A DNA stretch of 64,000 bases, taken from Paracoccus sp. C2R09. GTDB lineage: Bacteria; Pseudomonadota; Alphaproteobacteria; Rhodobacterales; Rhodobacteraceae. Location: contig NZ_JAHKQB010000027.1 of NCBI RefSeq assembly GCF_018860625.1, forward strand, positions 236,635 through 300,634. The letters run 5' to 3'. Under the pieces are notes generated by a model. The model did no database searches and had not been told where the DNA came from. It saw only the letters and a program-made list of their open reading frames with translations. The position numbers and the translations under genes are program-made. Below are positions 45,186-54,593 of this stretch, in pieces. The first letter of the stretch is position 1, and each line of letters begins with the position of its first letter.

Positions 45186-46111
45186 TCCAGCAGCGCCGCG
45201 CCCGTATCGGCGTCGGTCACCAGCCCGTTGATCAGCCCGCCCCGCAGGGCGGCGCGGATCGCGGGCAGCTTGGCGCGCCCATGCGCCGCGCCGATCACCA
45301 GGGTGCTGTCGCGCGGGGGTATCGGAGCCGAGGCCACGCGGTCGTTCGACAGCCCCTCGATCAGGCGACCCTGGGCGTCATAGGCCCAGCCCAGGATCTC
45401 GCCCAGGGCGCCCGCTTCGCGCAGCCGTGCCAGATCGCTTTCATCCACGAAACCGTCGGCCAGAAGGGCTGCGGCGTCGTCCATCCGCCCGACACCCACG
45501 AAGGCCACCTCGGCCTCGGATGACATCTCGATCACGCGGGTGATGCCCTGCTGGGCCAGCAGCGCCGCGCGCGTGTCGCCTTCGGGCAGCACCACCGACA
45601 CCGGCAGCGGGAAGCTGCGCGCCGTCACCAGGTCCGAGAGCGAGAACAGGACGTTGTAGGCCGCGGTCGATCCGTCGGTCGCGATGTTGCCCGTCAGCGA
45701 CACGATGCGATGCTGGGGGCAATCGATATGGGGCAGCCGTGCGATGGCCGCGCGCAATGTCCGGCCGGTCCCCACCGCAAGGGTCAGTGGCTTGGTGCGG
45801 CGCAGCCATTGTTCCATCACCGCCGCCAGCTGGTGCGACACGCCGTCCGCAGGCGCGTCCGCGGGCGCGATCTCGCAGAAGGACAGGTTCCAGCGTGCGC
45901 ACAGATCGCTTGCGATCTGCATGCAGTCGGCAAAGGGGTGATCGATGCGGATCTTGACCAGCCCTTCGGACATGGCCTGCGCGACAAGACGCTGCGCGCT
46001 CTGGCGCGAGACGCCCATGCGGGCCGCGATCTCGTCCTGGGTCAGGCCGCCGACATGGGCCAGCCAGGCCGCGCGGGCCGCCTGTTCCAGCTTGCGTTGC
46101 TGATCTGCCAT
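45164..46111 (-). CDS. SorC-family transcriptional regulator
   Basis: A 315-residue regulator: an N-terminal helix-turn-helix in GLTQDEIAARMGVSRQSAQRLVAQAMSEGLVKIRID (about residues 22-57), then the SorC sugar-phosphate sensing domain with TLAVGTGRTLRAAIARLP and GEILGWAYDAQGRLIEG. Proteins of this family respond to phosphorylated sugars. The start at 46111 follows AAGGGGGC; upstream codons in the same frame run into the tRNA and are not coding. It probably controls the convergent polyol operon, whose last gene it overlaps at the 3' ends. Confidence 0.88.
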   Translation of the reverse strand: MADQQRKLEQAARAAWLAHVGGLTQDEIAARMGVSRQSAQRLVAQAMSEGLVKIRIDHPFADCMQIASDLCARWNLSFCEIAPADAPADGVSHQLAAVMEQWLRRTKPLTLAVGTGRTLRAAIARLPHIDCPQHRIVSLTGNIATDGSTAAYNVLFSLSDLVTARSFPLPVSVVLPEGDTRAALLAQQGITRVIEMSSEAEVAFVGVGRMDDAAALLADGFVDESDLARLREAGALGEILGWAYDAQGRLIEGLSNDRVASAPIPPRDSTLVIGAAHGRAKLPAIRAALRGGLINGLVTDADTGAALLDQDRAAG

Positions 46112-46234
46112 GTCGCCCCCTTCGGATGCCGGATGGGAAGGGATTAGGCCGCGGTGGCGGGGCTGTAAAGTCCATGGGCCACCGATCGCACCGCTGCGAT
46201 GCGGCACGCCAAGGGCGCGGATCTGGAAACCCGA

Positions 46235-46311
46235 TGGTAGGCCCGGAGGGACTCGAACCCCCAACCAAGGCGTTATGAGCGCCCTGCTCTGACCAATTGA
46301 GCTACAGGCCC
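46235..46311 (-). tRNA. tRNA with CAU anticodon, most likely tRNA-Ile2
   Basis: A 77-base cloverleaf with CCA encoded. The acceptor pairs GGGCCTG with CGGGCCT, the anticodon stem GGGCG/CGCCT encloses the loop CTCATAA, and the T arm holds GGTTCGAGTCC. CAU is shared by Met and lysidine-modified Ile2; the anticodon arm and GGTTGG variable region look more like Ile2 of alphaproteobacteria than the elongator Met sequence. The gene is divergent from purM. Confidence 0.85.
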
Positions 46312-46420
46312 ATCAGGTGGCAACGGGTTAATGCGACTGATCAGGGCGGTCAAGCGCCCTCGGGCGTTGCTTGGCGGGCGGGCATCGGCTATCGGGGGCC
46401 AAATTCAGCCGGGGGCCGCC

Positions 46421-47461
46421 ATGAGTGACAAAGGGATCAGCTATCGCGATGCAGGGGTCGATATCGACGCCGGGAACGCGTTGGTCGAACGTATCAAGCC
46501 TGCCGCAGCGGCAACGAAGCGGTCGGGCGTGATGGACGCCCTGGGCGGCTTCGGCGCGCTGTTCGATCCGAAGGCCGCGGGATTCGACGATCCGGTGCTG
46601 GTCGCCGCGACCGACGGCGTGGGCACGAAGCTGCGCATCGCCATCGACACGGGCCATCTGGACGGCATCGGGCAGGACCTGGTCGCCATGTGCGTGAACG
46701 ACCTCGTGTGCCAGGGCGCCGAGCCGCTGTTCTTCCTCGACTACTTCGCGACGGGCAAGCTGTCGGTGGACGAGGGCGCGCGCGTCGTCGAAGGCATCGC
46801 GCGGGGCTGCAAGGCCGCCGGTTGCGCCCTGATCGGCGGCGAGACCGCCGAGATGCCGGGCATGTATCACGACGGCGATTTCGACCTGGCGGGCTTTGCC
46901 GTGGGCGCGATGCAGCGCGGGACCGCGCTGCCTGCGGGCGTCGTTGCGGGCGATGTGCTGCTGGGCCTGGCGTCGGACGGGGTGCATTCCAACGGTTATT
47001 CGCTGGTGCGCAAGGTCGCGGACCGCGCGGGTCTGGGCTGGGCTGATGCCGCGCCCTTTGCCGACACCACCCTGGGCGAGGCGCTGCTGGTGCCGACGCG
47101 CCTGTATGTGAAGCCCGTCCTGGCCGCGATCCGCGCGGGCGGCGTGCATGCGCTGGCCCATATCACCGGCGGCGGCCTGACCGAGAACCTGCCCCGCGTG
47201 CTGCCCAAGGATCTGGGCGCGGATATCGACCTGTCCAGCTGGTCGCTGCCGCCCGTCTTCGGCTGGCTGGCCCAGGCCGGCAATATCGAGCAGTCCGAGA
47301 TGCTCAAGACCTTCAACAGCGGCCTGGGCATGGTCATCGCGGTCGGGGCGGATCGGGCCGATGCGCTGACCGAGCTGCTGCAGGCCGAGGGCGAGACCGT
47401 CGCCCGCATCGGCACCGTCACCGAGGGTGCGGGCATCCGCTATTCGGGCGCGCTTGCGTGA
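46421..47461 (+). CDS. purM: Phosphoribosylformylglycinamidine cyclo-ligase
   Basis: A 346-residue AIR synthetase, the fifth step of purine synthesis. [69 protein letters not shown] and [14 protein letters not shown] are diagnostic. The start is ATG 46421. The stop overlaps purN's GTG start (GTGA), so purM and purN are translationally coupled. Confidence 0.96.
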   Translation: MSDKGISYRDAGVDIDAGNALVERIKPAAAATKRSGVMDALGGFGALFDPKAAGFDDPVLVAATDGVGTKLRIAIDTGHLDGIGQDLVAMCVNDLVCQGAEPLFFLDYFATGKLSVDEGARVVEGIARGCKAAGCALIGGETAEMPGMYHDGDFDLAGFAVGAMQRGTALPAGVVAGDVLLGLASDGVHSNGYSLVRKVADRAGLGWADAAPFADTTLGEALLVPTRLYVKPVLAAIRAGGVHALAHITGGGLTENLPRVLPKDLGADIDLSSWSLPPVFGWLAQAGNIEQSEMLKTFNSGLGMVIAVGADRADALTELLQAEGETVARIGTVTEGAGIRYSGALA

Positions 47462-48045
47462 TCCGCGTTGCGATCCTGATTTCGGGCGGGGGGTCGAACA
47501 TGCTCCGCCTGGTCGAGGACATGACGGGCGACCATCCGGCGCGGCCGGTCCTCGTCGCCTCGAATGATCCGGCGGCGGGCGGGCTTGCCCGTGCGGCTGG
47601 GCTTGGCGTGCCGACCGCGGCGGTCGATCACCGCGATTTCCGCGGCGACCGCGAGGGTTTCGAGGATGCGCTGCTGCGGCCGATCATGGCGGCATCGCCC
47701 GATGTGATCTGCCTTGCGGGCTTCATGCGCATCCTGACCCCGGATTTCGTGCAGCGCTTCGACGGGCGGATGCTGAACATCCACCCGTCGCTGCTGCCGA
47801 AATATCCGGGGCTGAACACCCATGCCCGCGCGATCGAGGCCGGGGATGCGCAGGCGGGCTGCACCGTCCACGAGGTGATCCCCGAACTGGATGCGGGCCC
47901 GATCCTGGGTCAGGCGAACGTGCCGATCATGCCGGGCGACGATGCCGCCGCGCTGGCCGCGCGCGTCCTGGTGCAGGAGCACCGCCTCTATCCGGCGGTG
48001 CTGCGGCGTTTCGTGACGGGCGATCGCACGCCCGTCCTCATGTGA
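47458..48045 (+). CDS. purN: Phosphoribosylglycinamide formyltransferase
   Basis: A 195-residue folate-dependent GAR transformylase, the third step of purine synthesis. [19 protein letters not shown] binds phosphate; [33 protein letters not shown] contains the catalytic Asn-His; [19 protein letters not shown] supplies the Asp. It starts at GTG inside the purM stop and ends directly against the convergent ThiE-like gene with no spacer. Confidence 0.95.
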   Translation: MIRVAILISGGGSNMLRLVEDMTGDHPARPVLVASNDPAAGGLARAAGLGVPTAAVDHRDFRGDREGFEDALLRPIMAASPDVICLAGFMRILTPDFVQRFDGRMLNIHPSLLPKYPGLNTHARAIEAGDAQAGCTVHEVIPELDAGPILGQANVPIMPGDDAAALAARVLVQEHRLYPAVLRRFVTGDRTPVLM

Positions 48046-48648
48046 TCAGACCCACAGCTTGGACAGGGCGGCCGCCGGGTCGTCCTGGGTCCAGATCTCG
48101 GCCCCGATGGCGATGAAATCCGACACCGGCGACAGCTGCGACAGCAGCTCGCTGGTGATCGCACCCTCGGCCACGACCGGAACCTCGATCATCTCGGACC
48201 ACCACTGGAACAGGTCCAGCGTCGCCGGTTCGCCGCGATACAGCGCCGATTCGCCCACCGGGCCGAAACTGACGTAATCCGCGCCGTTCTCGGCGGCGGT
48301 CATGCCCTCGTGGCGCGACGATTCGCAGAAGCAGCCGACGATGGCATCGGCGCCCAGCTCCTTGCGGGCAAAGCGGATCGCGCGGGCGCCGTCGGTCAGA
48401 TGCACGCCGTCCAGCCCGTGGCGCTGCGCCAGCTTGACGTGATCGTCGATCACGACGGCCACGTCGCGGGCATGGGCGATTTCACGGGCAAGATCGGCCA
48501 GGCGGCCCAGCTCGTCCTCTTCGGCGCCGCCGCGGATGCGCAGGCAGGCGGGGGCGAAGCGGTCCATCACCTCGGTCAGCAGGGGGCCGAGCGCGGATGC
48601 CTGTGCTCCGGCCGGCGTCATCAGGTACAGTTGCGGGGCATCGGTCAT
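48046..48648 (-). CDS. ThiE/TenI-like TIM-barrel protein, divergent
   Basis: A 200-residue protein of the thiamine phosphate synthase fold: VIDDHVKLAQRHGLDGVHLTDGARAIRFAR, VGCFCESSRHEGMTAAENGADYVSFGPVGES and VPVVAEGAITSELL. The ThiE motif GVHLGQED is altered to GVHLTDGA and the pyrophosphate loop FPTxTK is missing, so synthase activity is doubtful. AGGAG precedes the start. It lies between purN (convergent, abutting) and an RNA methyltransferase (divergent). The role is unknown. Confidence 0.72.
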   Translation of the reverse strand: MTDAPQLYLMTPAGAQASALGPLLTEVMDRFAPACLRIRGGAEEDELGRLADLAREIAHARDVAVVIDDHVKLAQRHGLDGVHLTDGARAIRFARKELGADAIVGCFCESSRHEGMTAAENGADYVSFGPVGESALYRGEPATLDLFQWWSEMIEVPVVAEGAITSELLSQLSPVSDFIAIGAEIWTQDDPAAALSKLWV

Positions 48649-48718
48649 GCTGCATCTCCTTTCTGTCGCATCTAGCGCAGCTTGCCCGCCGCCGCCAGAC
48701 GCACTAGATGCCTGAGCC

Positions 48719-49447
48719 ATGCAAATGGATCGAAATCCCGTCATCATCCTCGTTCGCCCGCAGATGGGCGAGAATATCGGCGCGGCTGCGCGTGCGATGC
48801 TGAACTTCGGCCTGACCGAGATGCGGCTGGTCGAGCCGCGCGACGGCTGGCCAAACCCCAAGGCCGTCGCGATGGCCTCGGGGGCTGCGGGCAAGGTGCT
48901 GGACCGTGCCAAGGTCTATGCGACGCTGGCCGAGGCGATGGAGGGCATCGAATACGCCTATGCCACCACCGCGCGTGGCCGCGAGCTGACCAAGCCCGTC
49001 TTCACGCCCGAAACCGCGATGGCCGACACCCGGTCCCGCGAAGGGCGCAGCGCCATCATCTTCGGGCCGGAACGCACGGGCCTGGAAAACGACGACATCG
49101 CGCGCGCCAATGCCATCGTCACGGTGCCGGTGAACCCGGAATTCCCGTCGCTGAACCTGGCGCAGGCGGTCCTGCTGATGGGGTACGAATACGGGCGCGA
49201 CATCCTGCCGCCCGAACCGAACCCCCATGGCCGCCGCGAGGACAGCGAGACCCCCGCCGATCGCGTCGAGATCGAGCGCCTGGGCGACCATTACGAGGAG
49301 AAGCTGGAGGCCGCGGGCTTCTTCTTCCCCGAAACCAAGGCCGCGTCGATGCGGCTGAACATGCGCAACATGTGGTCGCGGCTGGCGTTGACCCGCGGCG
49401 ACATCCGCGTGCTGCACGGCGTGCTGCGGCAGTTGACCCGCAAGTAA
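48719..49447 (+). CDS. tRNA/rRNA 2'-O-methyltransferase, SpoU/TrmJ-like
   Basis: A 242-residue knotted SPOUT methyltransferase. PVIILVRPQMGENIGAAARAMLNFGL is motif 1, SAIIFGPERTGLENDDIARANAIVTVPVNPEFPSLNLAQAVLLMGYE motifs 2 and 3, which bind SAM in the knot. It fits TrmJ, which methylates ribose 32 of tRNA anticodon loops. The first Met is 48719; a second two codons later is possible. Confidence 0.88.
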   Translation: MQMDRNPVIILVRPQMGENIGAAARAMLNFGLTEMRLVEPRDGWPNPKAVAMASGAAGKVLDRAKVYATLAEAMEGIEYAYATTARGRELTKPVFTPETAMADTRSREGRSAIIFGPERTGLENDDIARANAIVTVPVNPEFPSLNLAQAVLLMGYEYGRDILPPEPNPHGRREDSETPADRVEIERLGDHYEEKLEAAGFFFPETKAASMRLNMRNMWSRLALTRGDIRVLHGVLRQLTRK

Positions 49448-49482
49448 GCCCCACATAACCTCCGCGCCAAAAGGAGCAAGCG

Positions 49483-50628
49483 ATGGCCAAGCGCCCTGTC
49501 TTCCAGGAAGTCTCGGACCCGCAGGCCGGCCGGCCCGCCCAGACCAAAGGCATGATCGATGCCCGCCCGCGCGGCGCGCGCCGCGCGATCCGGGCCTGGC
49601 TGGCGGTGCTGTTCGTGATGGTCCTTGCCATGATCGTCGTGGGGGGCGCCACGCGCCTGACCGACAGCGGGTTGTCCATCACCGAATGGAAGCCCGTCAC
49701 CGGCGCGCTGCCGCCCATGAACGCGGCCGACTGGGATGCCGAATTCGCGCTGTATCAGCAGATCCCGCAATACCAGGAACTGAACCGGGGCATGACCCTG
49801 TCCGAGTTCAAGCAGATCTACTGGTGGGAATGGGGGCATCGCCTGCTGGGCCGCGCGGTGGGCCTTGTCTGGGCATTGGGCCTGCTGTTCTTCGCCGCGA
49901 CCCGGCGCGTGCCGACCGGATGGATGCCGCGGCTTCTGTCGATCGGCGTGCTGGGCGGGCTGCAGGGCGCGATCGGCTGGTGGATGGTCAGTTCCGGCCT
50001 GGTCGAGGGGATGACCAGCGTCGCCTCCTACAGGCTGGCCACGCATCTGGGCATCGCCTTCCTGATCCTGGGCCTGATCACCTGGTACGTCCTGCAGCTG
50101 TCGCGATCCGAGGCCGATCTGATGCGCGCCCGCCGCGCGGGCGAGGCCAAGCTGTTCGGCATGTCCACGGGCCTTCTGCACCTGACCGCATTGCAGATCC
50201 TGCTGGGTGCGCTGGTCGCGGGGATCGACGCGGGGCGCACCTATACCGGCTGGCCCACCATGGGCGGCGAATGGATCCCCGACGCGATCTGGGATGCGAC
50301 CCTCGGCTGGCGCAACTTCTTCGAGAACCCGGCCCTGGTGCAGTTCATCCACCGCATGACCGGATACCTTGTCGCGATCTTCGCGGTCGTGGTGTGGCTG
50401 CGCGCACGCCGTTCGCCCCATCCGGTGACACGCGGCGCATTCACGGTCATGATTGCCGCCATGGCGGTCCAGATCGGGCTGGGTATCATGAACGTCGTCC
50501 ATGCATCGCCCCTCGGGCTGGCGCTGGCGCATCAGTTCGGCGCCGTCGTCCTGTTCGCCATGATCCTGCGGGCGCGTCACCATGCCCGCTATCCCATCGA
50601 AACCTCGATCCGAGGAGTCCGGAAATGA
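49483..50628 (+). CDS. ctaA: Haem A synthase
   Basis: A 381-residue membrane protein with eight predicted helices. VGGATRLTDSGLSITEWKPVTGALPPMN, YWWEWGHRLLGRAVGL, GALVAGIDAGRTYTGWPTMGGEWIPD and FIHRMTGYL carry the paired histidines. It is the alphaproteobacterial CtaA type, oxidising haem O to haem A for cytochrome aa3 oxidase. GGAGCAAGCG precedes the start. The peptidase gene overlaps its stop by four bases. Confidence 0.94.
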   Translation: MAKRPVFQEVSDPQAGRPAQTKGMIDARPRGARRAIRAWLAVLFVMVLAMIVVGGATRLTDSGLSITEWKPVTGALPPMNAADWDAEFALYQQIPQYQELNRGMTLSEFKQIYWWEWGHRLLGRAVGLVWALGLLFFAATRRVPTGWMPRLLSIGVLGGLQGAIGWWMVSSGLVEGMTSVASYRLATHLGIAFLILGLITWYVLQLSRSEADLMRARRAGEAKLFGMSTGLLHLTALQILLGALVAGIDAGRTYTGWPTMGGEWIPDAIWDATLGWRNFFENPALVQFIHRMTGYLVAIFAVVVWLRARRSPHPVTRGAFTVMIAAMAVQIGLGIMNVVHASPLGLALAHQFGAVVLFAMILRARHHARYPIETSIRGVRK

Positions 50629-52097
50629 GCGCACTCGACGACCTGCTGACCTTCCAGCGTCAGACCGAAGCCCTGTCCTCGGTGGCCGAGCGGCTGGGCT
50701 GGGACCAGGAAACGGTCATGCCCCGCGGTGCCGCCGAACAGCGCGCCGAGGAGATGTCCGCGATGGAGGAGGTGCTGCACGAACGCCGCACCGATCCGCG
50801 CCTGGGCGAATGGCTGGAGGCCGCCGAGCCCCAGACCGAGGGCGACCGCCGCGCGGTCGAGCTGATCGCCCGCGATTTCGCCCGCACCAGCCGCGTCCCC
50901 GCGCGCCTTGCCTCCGAGCTTGCGCGGCTGACATCGCTGGCTCAGGGGATCTGGGCCGAGGCCCGCGCGAACGAGGCCCCCGAGGATTTCCTGCCGACGC
51001 TGGATCAGGTCCTGATGCTGAAGCGCGAGGAAGCCGCCGCGCTGGCCGATGGCGGCGATCTGTACGACGCGCTGCTGGACGATTACGAACCGGGAATGAC
51101 CGGAGCGCGCATCGCGTCGCTGTTCGATGCGATGCGGCCGCGTCTGGTCGCGTTGCGCGACGACGTGCTGGGGGCGGAAAACCAGCCGCAGGCACTGTCG
51201 GGACATTTCCCGCAGGAAACGCAGCTGCGTCTGGCCCGGTCCTGCGCCACGGCCTTCGGCTATGACTGGACGCGGGGCCGGATCGACCTTGCGGTCCATC
51301 CCTTCAGCTCGGGGCGCTGGCAGGACAGCCGCATCACGACCCGCGTGGTGGAGACGGACCCGTTCAACTGCATCTACTCGACCATCCACGAGGTCGGTCA
51401 TTCCAGCTACGAGCTGGGCATCGACGAGGATTACGCCTTCACCCCCCTCGGGCGGGGCGTGTCGATGGGCGTGCACGAGAGCCAGAGCCGCATCTACGAG
51501 AACCAGCTGGGCCGGGGGCGCGCCTTCACCGCATGGCTGTTCGACCGCATGTCCCATGCCTTCGACGGGCTGAACATCAAGGATGCGGATGCGTTCTATG
51601 CCACGGTGAACCGCGTCACGCCCGGCTATATCCGGACCGAGGCCGACGAGGTGCAGTACAACCTGCATGTCATGCTGCGCTTCGATCTGGAACGCGACCT
51701 GATCTCGGGGCGGCTGGACACGCGCGATCTGACCGAGGCATGGAATGCCCGCGTCCTCAAGGATTTCGGGGTGGCGGTCGATCGCCCCTCGAACGGGATC
51801 CTGCAGGATGTCCATTGGTCGGTGGGGCTGTTCGGGTATTTCCCGACCTATGCGCTTGGCAACGTCTATGCGGGCTGCCTGAACGGCGCGCTGCGCAATC
51901 CGGTGCCGGATCTGGATGCGGCCCTGGCCGAAGGCGATGCGACCCCCGCGACGGAATGGCTGCGCGAGAACGTGCAGCGCCACGGGGGGCTGATGCCGCC
52001 CGCCGAGGTGATCGAGCAGGCGTCGGGCGCATCCGTGTCGCCCGAGCCGCTGCTGGATTACCTCGAGGCCAAGTTCGGCCAGATCTACGGGCTGTAG
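50625..52097 (+). CDS. Carboxypeptidase M32 (thermostable-carboxypeptidase family)
   Basis: A 490-residue zinc metallocarboxypeptidase. The zinc motif HEVGH is at residues 255-259 in STIHEVGHSSYELG; VHPFSSGRWQDSRITTRV, GVSMGVHESQSRIYENQLGR and YIRTEADEVQYNLHVMLRFDLER are the M32 blocks. It should be cytoplasmic and trim C-terminal residues from peptides. Its start lies within the ctaA stop (ATGA). Confidence 0.92.
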   Translation: MSALDDLLTFQRQTEALSSVAERLGWDQETVMPRGAAEQRAEEMSAMEEVLHERRTDPRLGEWLEAAEPQTEGDRRAVELIARDFARTSRVPARLASELARLTSLAQGIWAEARANEAPEDFLPTLDQVLMLKREEAAALADGGDLYDALLDDYEPGMTGARIASLFDAMRPRLVALRDDVLGAENQPQALSGHFPQETQLRLARSCATAFGYDWTRGRIDLAVHPFSSGRWQDSRITTRVVETDPFNCIYSTIHEVGHSSYELGIDEDYAFTPLGRGVSMGVHESQSRIYENQLGRGRAFTAWLFDRMSHAFDGLNIKDADAFYATVNRVTPGYIRTEADEVQYNLHVMLRFDLERDLISGRLDTRDLTEAWNARVLKDFGVAVDRPSNGILQDVHWSVGLFGYFPTYALGNVYAGCLNGALRNPVPDLDAALAEGDATPATEWLRENVQRHGGLMPPAEVIEQASGASVSPEPLLDYLEAKFGQIYGL

Positions 52098-52103
52098 GCC
52101 CCA

Positions 52104-53405
52104 TCAGGCGGGCAGGTCCACGATCGCGGCCAGCCCGCCCAGATCGGAACGTTCAAGCCGCAGATGGCCGCCATGCAGCGCGGCCAGATCGGCCACGATG
52201 GCAAGACCGAGGCCCGCACCCGGCGGGCCCTGTTCGTCCAGCCGACCCCCGCGGCGCAGCGCCTGCGGGATCTTGTCGGGGTCCATCCCGGGGCCGTCAT
52301 CCTCGACCTTCAGGATCAGGTGGCCCGCGGGTTCCTCGACCGTCACGCGCAGCCGGTTGCGGCCCCATTTGACGGCGTTTTCGCACAGGTTCCCGATCAT
52401 CTCCTCGAGATCCTGCCGTTCGCCCAGGAATTGCGCGTCGGGGGCGGTGACGGTTTCCGCGCCCATGCCCTTTTCCGCCATCGGCCAGCGCAGGACCAGC
52501 AGGATATCCTCGACCACCGAGGCGACGGGAGTGTGCTGTCCCAGCACGCGCGGCCCCGCGCTGCGGGCGCGGCGCAGATGCCAGCCGATCAGCCGGTCCA
52601 TGCGCGCGATCAGCGCCTGCCCGTCGTGATCCTGCGGCAATTCGTTCGACAGGGCCGCCAGCGGCGTCTTGAGCGAATGCGCCAGGTTGCCCAGATGCTG
52701 ACGCGAGCGGGTCAGCAGCGTCGCGTTCTGATCCAGCGCGCCGTTGATCTCGTCCACCAGCGGGCGCAGTTCCGTGACCGAAGGGCGCGGAAGACGCTCG
52801 GCCTTGCCGGCCCGCACCAGCGCCAGGTCGCGGCGCAGCCGTCCAAGGCTGCCCAAGCCCGCCGTCACCTGGATGACGGTCGCCGCCGCCAGCACCACCC
52901 AGAGCAGCAGCAGCGCCATCGCCAGCGGACGGGTGATCTGCTGCAGGCTCTGGTCGATGGCGGCATGGGGGGCTGTCACCGTCACCGCGATCAGCGCATC
53001 GCTGTCGGGCAGCGTGATCTCCTGGCGCAGGATGCGCAGACCCGCGCCATCGGCATCCAGCCCCGAGGCGCCGGTCAGGTTGCCGCCCGGTCCGTCCAGC
53101 CGTGCATCCAGCAGCGACAGCGACCGCGCGACCGGCACGCCATCGGCCGCGACCTGCCAATACCACCCCGAAAAGGGGAGGTCGTAATTGGCGGCCATAG
53201 GGATGCCCTCGAGCTCGATCCGGCCGTCGGACAGCACCTCGAGCCGCCCGATCAGGCTGTCGGCCGCGGCCTGTGCCTCGGCGTCGAAGCGGTCGGTCAC
53301 GAAACCCTCCAGCAGCCCGGATATGAACAGGAACGCCGCCAGCAGCGCCGCCCCCAGCCAGACCGCGGCAAGAACCAGAAGCTGACCGCGAATGGATCGC
53401 AGCAT
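52104..53405 (-). CDS. Sensor histidine kinase (PhoQ/QseC-like)
   Basis: A 433-residue two-component sensor. Membrane helices lie near residues 9-31 and 160-182, with about 130 periplasmic residues between them. A linker precedes the H-box HLGNLAHSLKTPLAAL (His243), followed by the N-box NLCENAVKWG and G-boxes VEDDGPGMDPDK and GPPGAGLGLAIVADL. The Ser-Leu-Lys wording of the H-box is shared with PhoQ. The periplasmic part is acidic (DLPFSGWYW, DARLDGPGGNL), which could sense metal or acid. It starts inside the regulator's stop (TGATG); a GTG one codon earlier is an alternative. Confidence 0.88.
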   Translation of the reverse strand: MLRSIRGQLLVLAAVWLGAALLAAFLFISGLLEGFVTDRFDAEAQAAADSLIGRLEVLSDGRIELEGIPMAANYDLPFSGWYWQVAADGVPVARSLSLLDARLDGPGGNLTGASGLDADGAGLRILRQEITLPDSDALIAVTVTAPHAAIDQSLQQITRPLAMALLLLWVVLAAATVIQVTAGLGSLGRLRRDLALVRAGKAERLPRPSVTELRPLVDEINGALDQNATLLTRSRQHLGNLAHSLKTPLAALSNELPQDHDGQALIARMDRLIGWHLRRARSAGPRVLGQHTPVASVVEDILLVLRWPMAEKGMGAETVTAPDAQFLGERQDLEEMIGNLCENAVKWGRNRLRVTVEEPAGHLILKVEDDGPGMDPDKIPQALRRGGRLDEQGPPGAGLGLAIVADLAALHGGHLRLERSDLGGLAAIVDLPA

Positions 53406-54073
53406 CACGCAGGGGCCGTTCCGCGCAGGACGTAACCCTCGCCCCGGCGGGTCTCGATCACGCCGTCGCCGACCTTCTTGCGCAAACGGCCGATGACGAC
53501 CTCGATCGACTTGAAGTCGCGGTCGGTATCCACCTCGTAGAGGTGCTCGCTCAGCTCGGTTCGGGTCACGATGCGGTCGTGGTGATGCAGCAGATAGGTC
53601 AGGATGCGGGTCTCGAAGGCCGTCAGCTTCAGCGCCACGCCGTCGCGGGTGATGACACCAAGCTGGGCATCCAGGCGCAGGCTGCCCGCGGTGATGACCG
53701 GGCGCGAATGGCCCGCGGCGCGGCGGATGAGGGTCTGGGCGCGCAGAACCACCTCGTCCAGGCGGAACGGCTTGACCGCGTAATCATCCGCGCCCGCGCG
53801 GAACCCGGCAACCTTGTCGGTCCAGTCGCCACGCGCGGTCAGGATCAGCACGGGCATGCCGATCCCCTGATCGCGCCAGCGGGTCAGCACCTCCAGCCCA
53901 GATATTCCGGGCAGGCCCAGGTCCAGGATCGCGACGTCGTATGTCTCGGTCGAGCCGAGGAATTCGCCTTCCTCGCCATCGGCGGCCATGTCGATGGCAA
54001 AGCCCGCCTGCCGCATCGCATCGGCAAGCTGGGCGGCAAGCTGGGGGTCGTCCTCGACGATCAGTGCACGCAT
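53405..54073 (-). CDS. OmpR/PhoP-family response regulator
   Basis: A 222-residue regulator. The receiver domain has acidic residues in LIVEDDP, phospho-acceptor Asp51 in AILDLGLPG and Lys in DDYAVKPFRLDE; the C-terminal winged helix includes LTAFETRILTYLLHHHDRIVTRTELSEHLYEVDTDRDFKSIEVVIGRLRKKVG, typical of the PhoP/QseB group. It lies between a PepSY gene (seven bases upstream) and the kinase gene (overlapping), so PepSY-regulator-kinase form one minus-strand operon. Confidence 0.92.
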   Translation of the reverse strand: MRALIVEDDPQLAAQLADAMRQAGFAIDMAADGEEGEFLGSTETYDVAILDLGLPGISGLEVLTRWRDQGIGMPVLILTARGDWTDKVAGFRAGADDYAVKPFRLDEVVLRAQTLIRRAAGHSRPVITAGSLRLDAQLGVITRDGVALKLTAFETRILTYLLHHHDRIVTRTELSEHLYEVDTDRDFKSIEVVIGRLRKKVGDGVIETRRGEGYVLRGTAPA

Positions 54074-54080
54074 TCGAAGG

Positions 54081-54461
54081 TCATTTCCTCGGGTAACGGG
54101 GCGGGCCCTTCCGGCGCGCCTCCAGCAGGTCGCGGCCTGCCACTTCCAGAAAGCGCCCGGTTTCGGCATCGATCCGGACATTCAGAACGTCGCGGGCCGG
54201 CGTCAGCAGGCGCAGCTCGTAAACCAGTTGCGATCCCAGCCGCGCTTCCTCGGGCGAGGGGGGCACCGTGGCCACCGCGATCAGCCGACCCTGGTATCGC
54301 GACATCACGGTCGTGGCGATCCGGCGCAGGGGCAGGGGGCGGAAGCCCGTGTCCCAATCCTCGGTCAGGGTGTTGTCGAAGGAAGGCGCGACCCCCTGGG
54401 CGGTGGCGCCCTGGGGAATTCCCGCAAGCAGCAGGCATGATATGAGGATCGCGGTTTTCAT
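54081..54461 (-). CDS. Small secreted PepSY-domain protein
   Basis: A 126-residue protein: a signal peptide MKTAILISCLLLAGIPQGATA, then a single PepSY-like unit ending VYELRLLTPARDVLNVRIDAETGRFLEVAGRDLLEARRKG. PepSY domains are thought to inhibit proteases or modulate sensors outside the cytoplasm. It is the first gene of the two-component operon and is divergent from a second PepSY protein, so it may act as an accessory of the sensor kinase. This last point is inference. Confidence 0.8.
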   Translation of the reverse strand: MKTAILISCLLLAGIPQGATAQGVAPSFDNTLTEDWDTGFRPLPLRRIATTVMSRYQGRLIAVATVPPSPEEARLGSQLVYELRLLTPARDVLNVRIDAETGRFLEVAGRDLLEARRKGPPRYPRK

Positions 54462-54515
54462 CGTTCCATTTATACGGTGCGCGCCCCAATGGAAACCAAA
54501 CGGGACATTGGCGTT

Positions 54516-54533
54516 CCGTTCGGCCCCGAACGG
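54516..54533. promoter_or_regulatory. Perfect 18-bp palindrome between two PepSY genes
   Basis: CCGTTCGGCCCCGAACGG is fully symmetric and lies in the 132-base divergent gap between the two-component operon and the plus-strand PepSY gene. It is a candidate operator for coordinated control of both sides. OmpR-type regulators more often use direct repeats, so the binding protein is uncertain. Confidence 0.5.
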
Positions 54534-54593
54534 TTAGAACCGATTCGTGCAGCCGGGATACCCCCGGCCTGAAGACGAAAGCAGGAGTACACG

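Noticed and set aside
46235..46311. Elongator tRNA-Met
   Set aside because: The CAU anticodon fits both, but the acceptor and anticodon arms look more like Ile2. The call stays open until the genome's other CAU tRNAs are compared.
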